From Pseudomonadota bacterium (GTDB lineage: Bacteria; Pseudomonadota; Gammaproteobacteria; Burkholderiales; Ferrovaceae): a stretch of 44,828 bases of DNA. Positions 16,315 to 24,185 of this stretch are shown here, piece by piece (position 1 is the first letter of the stretch; the number at the start of each line of letters is the position of its first letter). Made by a program: the position numbers and the translations under genes. The stretch is taken from the NCBI GenBank assembly GCA_021805725.1, contig JAJZEH010000029.1, positions 1-44,828 on the forward strand, read 5' to 3'. Under the pieces are notes generated by a model. That model did no database searches. It was not told where the DNA came from and saw nothing but the letters and a program-made list of their open reading frames with translations.

Positions 16315-17055
16315 CTAGAGCGAAATGCCCCCGCTCGCCTCGAGGGCTACGCCATTGATGTAGCTGGCTTCATCGCTGGCCAGAAACGCATACACGTTGG
16401 CCATTTCCTCAGGAGTGCCCAGGCGATGCATCCAGGACCGCTCGCGCATGGTGTCCAGGACGTTTTCCGGAATGGTGGACAGGATTTGGGTGGCGATGAA
16501 CCCGGGGCAGACCGCGTTGACGCGGATGCCCTTGCCCCCCAGTTCGCGTGCCCAGGTTTTTGTAAACCCGATCACGCCAAATTTGGTGGCCGCATAATTG
16601 GTCTGGCCAAAATTGCCGTACAGTCCCACCACGCTGGAGGCGCTGACGATGGCCCCCTTGCCCTGGTTCAGCATATAGGGCACCGCAGACTGGGTGCAGT
16701 GAAACACGCCCTTGAGGTTGACGTCGATGACGTCGTCAAACTGCTGCTCGGTCATTTTGACGAGACGCGCGTCCTTGGTGATGCCGGCGTTATTGATGAG
16801 AATGTCGATGCGCCCGTACTTTTGCACCACTTGGGCCATGACGGCGTCCACCTGCGGCCGGTTCGTGACATTCAACTGGAATCCCTCGGCCCGACCCCCG
16901 GTGGCCTCAATGTCACCCACGGCATGGTGCACCTGATCCAGGTTGAGGTCGCACACCATGACGGTGGCCCCCTCCGCCGCGAACTTTCTTGCCGTGGCGA
17001 GGCCAATTCCGTTGGCTGCCCCTGTAATCACCGCGATCTTGTCCCCTAGTCTCAT
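16315..17055 (-). CDS. Short-chain dehydrogenase/reductase (FabG/PhbB-like)
   Basis: A 246-residue Rossmann-fold SDR. The cofactor motif TGAANGIG is at about residues 11-18, NNAG near 87, and the catalytic Ser-Tyr-Lys set is in [21 protein letters not shown] (Ser about 138, YAATK about 151-155), followed by the typical [10 protein letters not shown] stretch. Sequence style is closest to 3-oxoacyl-ACP or acetoacetyl-CoA reductases, normally NADPH-linked; the exact substrate is not determined. Two adjacent ATGs (17058, 17055) are possible, and 17055 has GAAAGGG at the best distance. The upstream 93 bases to the MFS gene on the same strand probably contain its promoter. Confidence 0.87.
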   Translation of the reverse strand: MRLGDKIAVITGAANGIGLATARKFAAEGATVMVCDLNLDQVHHAVGDIEATGGRAEGFQLNVTNRPQVDAVMAQVVQKYGRIDILINNAGITKDARLVKMTEQQFDDVIDVNLKGVFHCTQSAVPYMLNQGKGAIVSASSVVGLYGNFGQTNYAATKFGVIGFTKTWARELGGKGIRVNAVCPGFIATQILSTIPENVLDTMRERSWMHRLGTPEEMANVYAFLASDEASYINGVALEASGGISL

Positions 17056-17148
17056 CATTTCCCTTTCAAAACAATCCATTAATAAATACTGCAATGCAGC
17101 ATTATAGGCCGCTTTGAGCCTCCAGGGGATGCTTCTGTGGAGTTTGCT

Positions 17149-18465
17149 TCAGTCCGGCAAATCCTTGCCCGTGGTTTCCGGAAGAAACCAGGGCAGGACC
17201 AGGCCCAACAGGTAGATCAAACCAATCATCATGGCGGCATGGGACACGCCGCCGAAAGATTTGATCAGGTTGCCGGCGATGATCGGAAACACCCAGGCGA
17301 TCAATCGCGCCGCGTTGAAGATGACGCTGGCCGCGGTGGCGCGCACCGAGGTGGCGAAGAGTTCGGGGGGATAAATGGCCATCCACACATAGGCGCAACC
17401 CAGCGTGAAGAACCCGTTGATGGGGGCCACCCAGGCCATGGTGGCGACATCCGTCACCCACTGGTAGGTGACCCAGGTCATCACGAGGCTGCCCAGATAG
17501 GTCAGGAACAGAAACCAGCGCCGGCCGATACGGTCAATGATGAAGCCGGCCAGCAGGTAGGCCGCAATGGCACCCGCCGTGTAGATGAGCGCAATGCGCG
17601 CCCCCCATGCCACCGGACTTTCGATGCCCGCCGCTTTGGCAAGGCCGATCGTGTAGACCGGCAGCCAGCTGGAAATGGCCCACCAACCCGTGGTGGTGGT
17701 CACCGACAGGGCGAGGGCGATGAGCGTGCGGCGCAGGGCTTCGGGTTCGCGAAACAACTGGAACAGGGTGAAGGGCCGCCTGGCACCGGCTGCCGTCTTC
17801 CCGTCCGCGGTGGCCGACCAGCGCCTGGCCACGATGGCATCCTTCCATTTCTGCGACTCGTCCAGGGTGCGCCTGATGTACAGCACGAACAGTGCAGGGA
17901 TGGCTCCCACCACAAACATCAGGCGCCAGCTGTCCGCTCCCAGCGGCAGGGCGGTGGAAAGATAAAACCAGATCAGCGCAGCAAGAAAGGTGCCCCAGCC
18001 AAAGCCCGATTGGAGGAATCCGGCCCCCTTGGGGCGCGCCTTGTTTGGCCAGGTTTCTGCCAGCAGGGAGACGCCCGTGGCCCACTCACTGCCCATGGCC
18101 AGTCCCGTCACAAAACGCAGCAAGGCCAGCTGATTGAAATCGGACACCAACGCCGTCAGTCCGGAAAACAGGGCATACAGGAACACCGACCAGAGCATGA
18201 CCCGCTTGCGCCCCAGGTAATCCGCCAGAACACCGCCCGCCAAACCACCGATGCCCCACCCCAGCAGGGTGATGCCGATGGCCACGCCGGCGTAAATGGC
18301 ATGCGAGGCCAACTGATCAGGCAGCAGCAGCATCTTCAGGGCCATGGGCAGGACCACCACCAGCGCGTAGGCCTCGTAGCCGTCAAACACCCATCCCAAA
18401 AAACTTCCCGTCAGTACCTTCCAGTGCTGCGGCGTCAAACCATCGCGCCAGGACGCTGTGCTCAT
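17149..18465 (-). CDS. MFS transporter of the sugar/organic acid carrier type (ShiA/NanT-like)
   Basis: A 438-residue protein with twelve predicted membrane helices and the MFS loop motif after helix 2 (GGVLADYLGRKRVM). An early WVFDGYEAYALVVVLPMAL is typical of carriers for aromatic or carboxylic acids in this branch, where an aspartate in helix 1 couples to protons. It lies divergently opposite a type III CoA-transferase and HMG-CoA-lyase-like gene pair, which suggests that it imports a small carboxylic acid for that pathway; this is inference from context. The start is well supported by GAGGAGAG six bases upstream of the ATG at 18465. Confidence 0.85.
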   Translation of the reverse strand: MSTASWRDGLTPQHWKVLTGSFLGWVFDGYEAYALVVVLPMALKMLLLPDQLASHAIYAGVAIGITLLGWGIGGLAGGVLADYLGRKRVMLWSVFLYALFSGLTALVSDFNQLALLRFVTGLAMGSEWATGVSLLAETWPNKARPKGAGFLQSGFGWGTFLAALIWFYLSTALPLGADSWRLMFVVGAIPALFVLYIRRTLDESQKWKDAIVARRWSATADGKTAAGARRPFTLFQLFREPEALRRTLIALALSVTTTTGWWAISSWLPVYTIGLAKAAGIESPVAWGARIALIYTAGAIAAYLLAGFIIDRIGRRWFLFLTYLGSLVMTWVTYQWVTDVATMAWVAPINGFFTLGCAYVWMAIYPPELFATSVRATAASVIFNAARLIAWVFPIIAGNLIKSFGGVSHAAMMIGLIYLLGLVLPWFLPETTGKDLPD

Positions 18466-18511
18466 CAGTGCTCTCCTCAGTCAGGGGGGCGGCGCCCTTA
18501 TTGGATTTTGA

Positions 18512-18553
18512 ATGCCGCAGAATAAGGCGAATTAGGGTAGCATTATTCGGCAT
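18512..18553. promoter_or_regulatory. Imperfect inverted repeat between the MFS and CoA-transferase genes
   Basis: ATGCCG (18512-18517) with AATAA (18521-18525) is mirrored by TTATT (18543-18547) with CGGCAT (18548-18553). The two arms match perfectly apart from three extra bases in the left arm. The dyad sits near the middle of the 140-base divergent intergenic region and could be the operator of a regulator encoded elsewhere. No regulator gene is adjacent. Confidence 0.4.
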
Positions 18554-18605
18554 CCGCTTCGAGCGTTATCGCCGTTGCGTCATTCACAAGGACGAAGACC
18601 CTTCG

Positions 18606-19811
18606 ATGGAGAACATCCAATCTGCTGGCCCCCTGACAGGCCTGCGCGTTCTGGAATTGGGCCAGTTGATTGCCGGGCCTTTCACCACGAAAACGCTGGG
18701 CGACCTGGGTGCAGAAATCATCAAGATCGAGCCTCCAGGCACAGGCGACCCGCTGCGCCAATGGCGCATGCTGCACGAGGGAACCTCGGTGTGGTGGGAA
18801 GTCCAGTCCCGCAACAAGCAATCCGTGGCCATTGACCTGCGCCGCCCCGAAGGGCAGCAGATCGTCAAGGCCCTCGCAGCGCGCGTGGACATCCTGGTGG
18901 AAAATTTTCGTCCCGGCACGCTGGAAGGCTGGGGGATGTCCTATGACGAACTTGCCGCCGAAAACCCAGGCCTCATTCTGCTGCGCATTTCAGGCTTTGG
19001 GCAAACAGGACCCTATCGCGACCAGCCAGGCTTTGGCGTGGTGGGAGAAGCCATGGGGGGATTGCGCCACCTCACCGGACAGCCCGGAGAGGTTCCGGTG
19101 CGGGTTGGAGTGAGCATTGGCGACACCCTCGCTGCCCTGCACGGCACCATCGGCGTGCTTGCCGCATTGCACGAACGCGCGCGCAATGGCGGCCGGGGGC
19201 AGGTGGTGGACATTGCCCTCTACGAAGCCGTGTTCAATTGCATGGAAAGCCTGTTGCCGGAGTACAGCGCCTTTGGCGCCGTGCGCGAACCGGCGGGAAG
19301 CGCCCTGCCCGGCATCACACCCAGCAATGCCTACCCATGCCTCGACGGCTGGGTCTTGGTGGCAGGCAATGGCGACAGCATTTTCAGGCGCCTCATGGAA
19401 GCCATCGAACGCACGGATCTCGCGCAGGATCCCGAACTCGCCCACAACGACGGGCGCAGCAATCGCGCTGCCGAAATCGACGCCGCCATCGGTACCTGGA
19501 CCCAGACCCTGTCCATTGCCCAGGTTCTGCAGGTGCTGCAGCGGGCCAACGTCCCGGGTGGGCGCATTTACACTGTGGCGGACATTGCCGCGGACCCCCA
19601 CTACCGCGCCCGCGACATGATCCTTGAGAGCGAAACGGCGCAGGGGCTGCGACTGGAAGTGCCCGGCATCGTCCCCAAACTGTCGCGCACGCCCGGGAGC
19701 ATCCGCATGCGTGCCCCGGTACTGGGGGAAGATACGGACTGCCTTTTGGCAGAACTGGGCTACGACGCCAAGGCCCTTCAGGCCTTGCGCGACGCCGGAG
19801 TCATCGCATGA
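18606..19811 (+). CDS. CaiB/BaiF type III CoA-transferase (dicarboxylate CoA-transferase-like)
   Basis: A 401-residue family III CoA-transferase. It begins with GLRVLELGQLIAGPF, carries IKIEPPGTGDPLR and the SRNKQSVAIDLR block, and has the catalytic aspartate in SIGDTLAALHG (Asp173). Such enzymes move CoA between an acyl-CoA donor and a free carboxylic acid; the human relative SUGCT acts on glutarate, itaconate and 3-hydroxy-3-methylglutarate. Because the next gene encodes an HMG-CoA-lyase-like enzyme and overlaps this one by four bases (ATGA), the likely job is to activate a branched hydroxy-dicarboxylic acid for cleavage. The ATG at 18606 begins the family N-terminus; in-frame codons upstream lack family similarity. 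Confidence 0.88.
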   Translation: MENIQSAGPLTGLRVLELGQLIAGPFTTKTLGDLGAEIIKIEPPGTGDPLRQWRMLHEGTSVWWEVQSRNKQSVAIDLRRPEGQQIVKALAARVDILVENFRPGTLEGWGMSYDELAAENPGLILLRISGFGQTGPYRDQPGFGVVGEAMGGLRHLTGQPGEVPVRVGVSIGDTLAALHGTIGVLAALHERARNGGRGQVVDIALYEAVFNCMESLLPEYSAFGAVREPAGSALPGITPSNAYPCLDGWVLVAGNGDSIFRRLMEAIERTDLAQDPELAHNDGRSNRAAEIDAAIGTWTQTLSIAQVLQVLQRANVPGGRIYTVADIAADPHYRARDMILESETAQGLRLEVPGIVPKLSRTPGSIRMRAPVLGEDTDCLLAELGYDAKALQALRDAGVIA

Positions 19812-20731
19812 GCGCCGCACCCCGCACAGGGCATGTCCATATCGCCGAAGTGGTGACGCGCGACGGCTTCCAGTCCGAAGCGCAGTTCATCCCCACTGCA
19901 GACAAAATTGCCCTCATCGACCGCATGAGCAGGGCAGGTTACGCCGCCATTGAGGTCAGCTCCTTTACCAGCCCCAAGGCCATCCCCATGCTGGCCGATG
20001 CCGACGCCGTGTTTGCCGGCATTGCCCGCAGCCCCGCCGTGGAATACCTTGCCCTCGTCCCCAACCTGCGCGGTGCCGAGCGGGCGCTGGCGGCCCGGGC
20101 GGACGCCTTCAACCTGGTGATGTCCATCAGCGAGGCCCACAATCAGGCCAACCTGCGCATGAGCCGTGAACAATCCTTTGTGCAACTGCAGGAAGTCATC
20201 GCCCTTGCAGCGGCACACCAGACCCCCGTCAACGTATCGCTTTCCACCAGTTTTGGCTGCTCGCTTGCCGGATGGGTGGACCCGAACGAAGTGATGCGCT
20301 GGGCCCGGCGCTTTGCCGATCTTGGCGTGCGGGGCATTTCGCTGTGCGACACCACCGGCATGGCTGACCCGGCAGCCGTGAGCACCCTGTGCACGCGTGC
20401 CGTGGACGCATTCCCGCAGCTGCAGATTACCGCGCACTTTCACAACACCCGCGGCATGGGCCTGGCCAACGTGGTGGCAGCCCTGCAGGCCGGCATTCGC
20501 CATTTCGATGCCTCACTTGGAGGGTTGGGGGGCTGCCCTTACGCACCGGGTGCCACGGGCAACATCTGCACGGAGGAACTGGTGCACATGCTGGACTTGA
20601 TGGGTTACGACACCGGCATGAATTTGCCGCTGGTGCTGGAGAGCGCCGCGCTGCTGGAGCGGCTGGTGGGGCGCACCGTGCCCAGCCAACTACTGCGTGC
20701 CGGGCCCGTACCCGCGAGGCCGCTGGCGTGA
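19808..20731 (+). CDS. Hydroxymethylglutaryl-CoA lyase family enzyme
   Basis: A 307-residue HMGL-like TIM barrel. The active-site Arg-Asp pair is in EVVTRDGFQSE (residues 14-24), metal-binding histidines are in HFHNTRG (about 215), and the signature loop GGLGGCPYAPGATGN with the catalytic cysteine is at about 238-252. Close relatives split 3-hydroxy-3-methylglutaryl-CoA into acetyl-CoA and acetoacetate; other family members use citramalyl-CoA-like substrates, so the exact substrate is open. It overlaps the preceding CoA-transferase gene (ATGA) and is overlapped by the next gene (GTGA), so all three are translationally coupled. Confidence 0.9.
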   Translation: MSAAPRTGHVHIAEVVTRDGFQSEAQFIPTADKIALIDRMSRAGYAAIEVSSFTSPKAIPMLADADAVFAGIARSPAVEYLALVPNLRGAERALAARADAFNLVMSISEAHNQANLRMSREQSFVQLQEVIALAAAHQTPVNVSLSTSFGCSLAGWVDPNEVMRWARRFADLGVRGISLCDTTGMADPAAVSTLCTRAVDAFPQLQITAHFHNTRGMGLANVVAALQAGIRHFDASLGGLGGCPYAPGATGNICTEELVHMLDLMGYDTGMNLPLVLESAALLERLVGRTVPSQLLRAGPVPARPLA

Positions 20732-21345
20732 CGCCCCCCGGGCCCAACCCGGCATTCTGGCAAGAGCGCTTTCTCTCGGGGCAGATCGCCTGGGATCGCG
20801 GTGGACCCAGTCCGCAACTGCTGGCCTGGCTGGATTCTGGCGCGCTCAAACCCTGCCGCATTGCAGTACCCGGTTGCGGGTCGGGTTGGGAAGTGGCTGA
20901 ACTGGCACGACGCGGTTTTGAGGTGGTGGGCATCGATTACACCGCCGCTGCAGTGGCCCGGGTGCGCGCCCTGCTCGCGGCACAGGGGCTGCACCCTCCC
21001 ATCGTTCAGGCTGACGTCCTGCAGTGGCAACCGGATCGGCCGCTGGATGCGGTGTACGAGCAAACCTGCCTGTGCGCCATTCATCCCGCTTTCTGGACGA
21101 CCTATGCCCAACAGCTGCGACAATGGTTGCGCCCGGGCGGCAACCTGTGGGCCCTGTTCATGCAGGTGCGGCGCCCCGAAGCCGAAACGGAAGGCCGCGT
21201 GCTGGGGCCGCCCTACCATTGCGACATGACGGCCATGCAGGCCCTCTTCCCCAGCCCGCTCTGGCTGTGGCCGGAACCACCCCACCCTGCCATACCCCAC
21301 CCCACGGGCTGGAGGGAACTGGCAGTCCTCCTGACCCGCGTTTAA
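20728..21345 (+). CDS. Thiopurine S-methyltransferase (TPMT) superfamily methyltransferase
   Basis: A 205-residue class I SAM-dependent methyltransferase. The N-terminus PAFWQERF with QIAWDRG is the TPMT signature, followed by motif I VPGCGSGWEV (about residues 48-57), VGIDYT (motif II acidic residue) and a YEQTCLCAIHP block characteristic of the family. Bacterial TPMT relatives methylate thiols, selenium or tellurium compounds, or cap sulfide; the native substrate here is unknown. The start is GTG at 20728, overlapping the lyase stop (GTGA). A longer frame running into the lyase gene is rejected because it shows no similarity upstream of this point. It ends four bases inside the convergent osmC stop region. 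Confidence 0.85.
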   Translation: MTPPGPNPAFWQERFLSGQIAWDRGGPSPQLLAWLDSGALKPCRIAVPGCGSGWEVAELARRGFEVVGIDYTAAAVARVRALLAAQGLHPPIVQADVLQWQPDRPLDAVYEQTCLCAIHPAFWTTYAQQLRQWLRPGGNLWALFMQVRRPEAETEGRVLGPPYHCDMTAMQALFPSPLWLWPEPPHPAIPHPTGWRELAVLLTRV

Positions 21346-21842
21346 GCGGCAAGCCCCGGGGGCGCCTTGAGGGTTGCGCCCAGACTGTCCATCACGGAAA
21401 CATGCACTGGAATCCCCTGGGCGACACTCTGCCCTACGGTGCAGAATCCTTCAAATTGATCCAGCACCCGCTCCAGGTGCTCCAGGCTCGCGGCCGGCAC
21501 GCCCAGTTGAAGCGTGATGTGAATGCTCAAAACCCGCATCCGCCCCGCTTCGTTGCGACCCACCTCGGCACGCCCCTCGGTGCGCAGCGGTTCGGGGCGC
21601 TGCTTGAATTTGCGCAGGGCAAACAGCAGGGAATCACTCATGCAGTTGGCCACGGCGGCCACCAACAGTTGTCCCGGCGTGGGTCCGGCACCGCCACCCA
21701 GCGGCGGACTTTCGTCGGCGACGAGGGGGGCGATGGAAGGGGACAGACCCCCTGCGGGGGTCTGTCCCCGATGGGGCGTCCAATGGATTGCAAAACGATA
21801 GTCCTCCTGCTGTTCCAGGACCACCTGGGGTTCATCACTCAC
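21342..21842 (-). CDS. OsmC family protein
   Basis: A 166-residue OsmC-like protein. The family core is present: PLGGGAGPTPGQLLVAAVANC with the redox-active cysteine (about residue 67), the second half DQFEGFCTVGQSV carrying the second conserved cysteine, and VHVSV near the end. OsmC/Ohr proteins reduce organic hydroperoxides using two cysteines. The start is GTG at 21842 with AGAGGA eight bases upstream. Residues 25-35 (RGQTPAGGLSP) are coded by a perfect palindrome and look like an insertion between the first strand and the PL-DE-PPLGGGAGP block. It follows trxC by 19 bases on the same strand, consistent with shared redox work. Confidence 0.87.
   Translation of the reverse strand: MSDEPQVVLEQQEDYRFAIHWTPHRGQTPAGGLSPSIAPLVADESPPLGGGAGPTPGQLLVAAVANCMSDSLLFALRKFKQRPEPLRTEGRAEVGRNEAGRMRVLSIHITLQLGVPAASLEHLERVLDQFEGFCTVGQSVAQGIPVHVSVMDSLGATLKAPPGLAA
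21739..21769. repeat. REP-like perfect palindrome inserted in frame in osmC
   Basis: A 14-base arm (GGGGACAGACCCCC, 21739-21752), a 3-base loop TGC and a perfectly complementary arm (21756-21769). Similar GGGGACAGAC sequences are familiar from repetitive extragenic palindromes in betaproteobacteria, but here the element is inside a reading frame and keeps it open. No second copy was noticed in the window. Confidence 0.75.
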
Positions 21843-21861
21843 GATTTTTTTCCTCTGGATT

Positions 21862-22299
21862 TCAAACGCTGGATTGCTTCAAAACCTCGCCAATCAGGGC
21901 TTCGAGCTGGGCTGGCGGCAGCGCGCCGGAAACCCGGCCCAATTCCTGCCCGCCATGAAATACGCCCAGGGTGGGAATGGAACGGATGTTGAAGCGTGCC
22001 CCCAGCGCCTGTTCGGACTCGGTGTCCACTTTGGCAAAAACCAGACGCCCGCCGTGTTTTTGGGCAGCCGCGGCAAAAGTCGGGGCAAAGCTGCGGCAAG
22101 GGCCACACCAGGGGGCCCAGAAATCAACGATCACCGGCAACGCTGATTGCTGCAGCACCCCTTCGATGGTGTGAGTCTGAAGGGCATGGACACCCGCAAG
22201 CAAGGGCTTTTTACAGGCCCCGCAGGTAGGCTGCTCGGCCAACCGCTCGGGCGGAACGCGGTTGACCGCCTGGCAGTGAGGACAAGTCAATTGGATCAT
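21862..22299 (-). CDS. trxC: Thioredoxin 2 (zinc-ribbon thioredoxin TrxC)
   Basis: A 145-residue TrxC. The N-terminal zinc ribbon has CPHC (residues 6-9) and CGAC (26-29), and the thioredoxin domain has WAPWCGPC (active site about 62-69) and the cis-proline in RSIPTLGVF. TrxC is a cytoplasmic disulfide reductase, often induced by oxidative stress through OxyR. The ATG overlaps the stop of the cytochrome c gene by four bases (ATGA), and OsmC follows by 19 bases, so the three form an operon that mixes an exported cytochrome with two cytoplasmic redox proteins. Confidence 0.95.
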   Translation of the reverse strand: MIQLTCPHCQAVNRVPPERLAEQPTCGACKKPLLAGVHALQTHTIEGVLQQSALPVIVDFWAPWCGPCRSFAPTFAAAAQKHGGRLVFAKVDTESEQALGARFNIRSIPTLGVFHGGQELGRVSGALPPAQLEALIGEVLKQSSV

Positions 22300-22745
22300 T
22301 GGGGCTTTCCACCCATGTCGATGGCCTTCCCCTGGGAGAGCGAGGTCACATAAACCACCAGCGCATTGAGCTCGTCGCTGCCGTAGGCAGGGACCTGTCC
22401 CTCCAGCGCGCCTCCGACGCAGTTCCTGATCTGGTCCGGCAGGGTCACCACCTTACCCTGGCGTGGCTTGAAGAGCGGAAACACCGCCGCTGCGTTGGCG
22501 AGACTGGGAATGGCCTTGCCATCGGGCAGCTTGCCCGGGGCCAGGCCGCCGCTCAAATGGCAGGTTTGACACACCCGGCCATTGCCGTTGAAGGTGTTGT
22601 GGGTGAATAACTCCTTGCCTTGCTGGACGGCTTTTTCCAGCTGCGGATCGGCCATGGGTGCGGCAAGCGCTGACGCGGCGAGGTATAGCAAGGTGGCCGC
22701 CGCGAGGACGCGTGACCCCTGGATCAATGGACGGATCGTATTCAT
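22296..22745 (-). CDS. Monohaem c-type cytochrome (SoxX/TsdA-like)
   Basis: A 149-residue exported protein with a signal peptide (cut near ALAA, about residue 28) and one haem-binding motif CQTCH at about residues 60-64. The C-terminal block with RNCVGGALEG and SDELNALVVYVTSLS resembles the cytochrome domains of SoxX and thiosulfate dehydrogenase TsdA. It probably carries electrons in the periplasm; partner enzymes are not encoded nearby. It is the first gene of a three-gene set with trxC and osmC. The start ATG at 22745 is preceded by GGGAGGTTCC. Confidence 0.85.
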   Translation of the reverse strand: MNTIRPLIQGSRVLAAATLLYLAASALAAPMADPQLEKAVQQGKELFTHNTFNGNGRVCQTCHLSGGLAPGKLPDGKAIPSLANAAAVFPLFKPRQGKVVTLPDQIRNCVGGALEGQVPAYGSDELNALVVYVTSLSQGKAIDMGGKPQ

Positions 22746-22841
22746 GGAACCTCCCGAATTGAAATGACGTTGCGACAGAAAAGTGTACCAGCGATCCTGC
22801 CTTCAGTTATATTCGTAAACATTGAATCCCTGAATTGCCCT

Positions 22842-24176
22842 ATGCCCCTCGGCGGACTCAAACTCTCCGAACTCATCGCTTCCCTGAGCCATGCCCTCGA
22901 CATGACTGAAGGACAGCCCGCAGGTCATTGCGTGCGTTGCTGCTGGATCGGCATGCATGTGGGCCAGTCTCTGGGGCTATCCGAACAGTCGTTGTGGGAA
23001 CTCTACTACACCCTGCTCCTCAAGGATCTTGGATGCAGCAGTAACGCAGCGCGCATCTGCGAACTCTACATCACCGACGATCTTGCCTTCAAACGGGATT
23101 ACAAACTGCTGGACGGCAGCCTCAACCAAGCCCTGAGTTTCGTACTCAACCATACCGGGCTGCAGGCCGGCCTCGCGGATCGTTTCCGCAAGCTCCTCAA
23201 CGTGGTGCGTCATGGTGACGAAATGGCGCAGGAACTGATCCAGACACGCTGCCAGCGCGGCGCGGACATTGCGCGTCAGCTGCGCTTCAACGAAGCGGTG
23301 GCACTGGGCATCCACGCCCTGGACGAACACTGGGACGGGGCCGGCCGCCCGGATGGCCTGTCGGGAGGCGCCATTCCCGTTTATTCGCGCATTGCCTTGC
23401 TGTCCCAAGTGGTGGACGTGTTCCACACCGTCGCGGGAGCTGAAGGAGCCCTGCGGGAAGCCCGCCATCGTGCAGGCTCCTGGTTTGACCCCGAACTGGT
23501 CAGCGTGCTGGAGTCGCTGGCTGACCGCCCCGAGTTCTGGGCCATGCTAAGCTCGCCGGCGCTTCACCAATCCGTCTTCGAGCTCGCCCCAGGGCGGTAT
23601 GAAGCCCCGGTCGATGAGGCCTATCTGGACGAAATCGCAGCGGGGTTCGGACAGATCGTGGATGCCAAAAGTCCCTACACGCAGGGGCACAGCGTTCGGG
23701 TAGCCCTGTATGCCGAACTGGTGGCGCAGGAGCTTGACCTTTCGGAATCCCGTCGCCGCTGGCTAAGACGCGGTGCACTGCTGCACGACGTGGGCAAGCT
23801 TGGGGTGAGCAACGCCATCCTGGACAAACCCGGAAAACTCGATGACCACGAGTGGGAATCCGTCAAGCAGCATGCCGCATTCACCGGCGCCATCCTGGGG
23901 CGCATCAGCATTTTCAGGGAACTGGCAGGCGTGTCGAGCGCGCATCACGAGCGCCTCGATGGAACAGGTTATCCCATGGGCCTCAAGGCAGAGGAGATTG
24001 CCCTGGAGACCCGCATCATTACCATTGCCGACATTTTCGATGCCATCACTGCAGAACGCCCTTATCGGGGCGCCATCCCGGTGCCACAAACCCTTGACAT
24101 CATGTCCAAAAATCTGGACAGCGCCATTGATCGCACCTGCTTTGAGGCGCTCAGGAAAGTTGCGCTGCAGTTCTAG
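22842..24176 (+). CDS. Tandem HD-GYP protein (first domain degenerate)
   Basis: A 444-residue soluble protein with two HD-GYP-like halves. The C-terminal half is complete: HSVRVALYAELVA (about residue 290), HDVGKLGVSNAILDKP (about 320), HHERLDGTGYPMGLK (about 375) and ADIFDAITAERPY. The N-terminal half keeps the order but has lost key residues: LLLKDLGCSSN replaces LLHDVGK..., and DEHWDGAGRPDGL replaces HHE..DG.GYP. HD-GYP enzymes hydrolyse cyclic di-GMP, so the second domain is probably the phosphodiesterase and the first may be regulatory. A start at 22764 adds 26 residues; 22842 is chosen since the family alignment begins there, though its ribosome site is weak. Confidence 0.85.
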   Translation: MPLGGLKLSELIASLSHALDMTEGQPAGHCVRCCWIGMHVGQSLGLSEQSLWELYYTLLLKDLGCSSNAARICELYITDDLAFKRDYKLLDGSLNQALSFVLNHTGLQAGLADRFRKLLNVVRHGDEMAQELIQTRCQRGADIARQLRFNEAVALGIHALDEHWDGAGRPDGLSGGAIPVYSRIALLSQVVDVFHTVAGAEGALREARHRAGSWFDPELVSVLESLADRPEFWAMLSSPALHQSVFELAPGRYEAPVDEAYLDEIAAGFGQIVDAKSPYTQGHSVRVALYAELVAQELDLSESRRRWLRRGALLHDVGKLGVSNAILDKPGKLDDHEWESVKQHAAFTGAILGRISIFRELAGVSSAHHERLDGTGYPMGLKAEEIALETRIITIADIFDAITAERPYRGAIPVPQTLDIMSKNLDSAIDRTCFEALRKVALQF

Positions 24177-24185
24177 GCGGTCGCC

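Noticed and set aside
17137..18525. Long open frame opposite the MFS gene
   Set aside because: Composition is glycine, histidine and glutamine-rich shadow sequence with no family pattern; the minus-strand MFS protein is clearly real.
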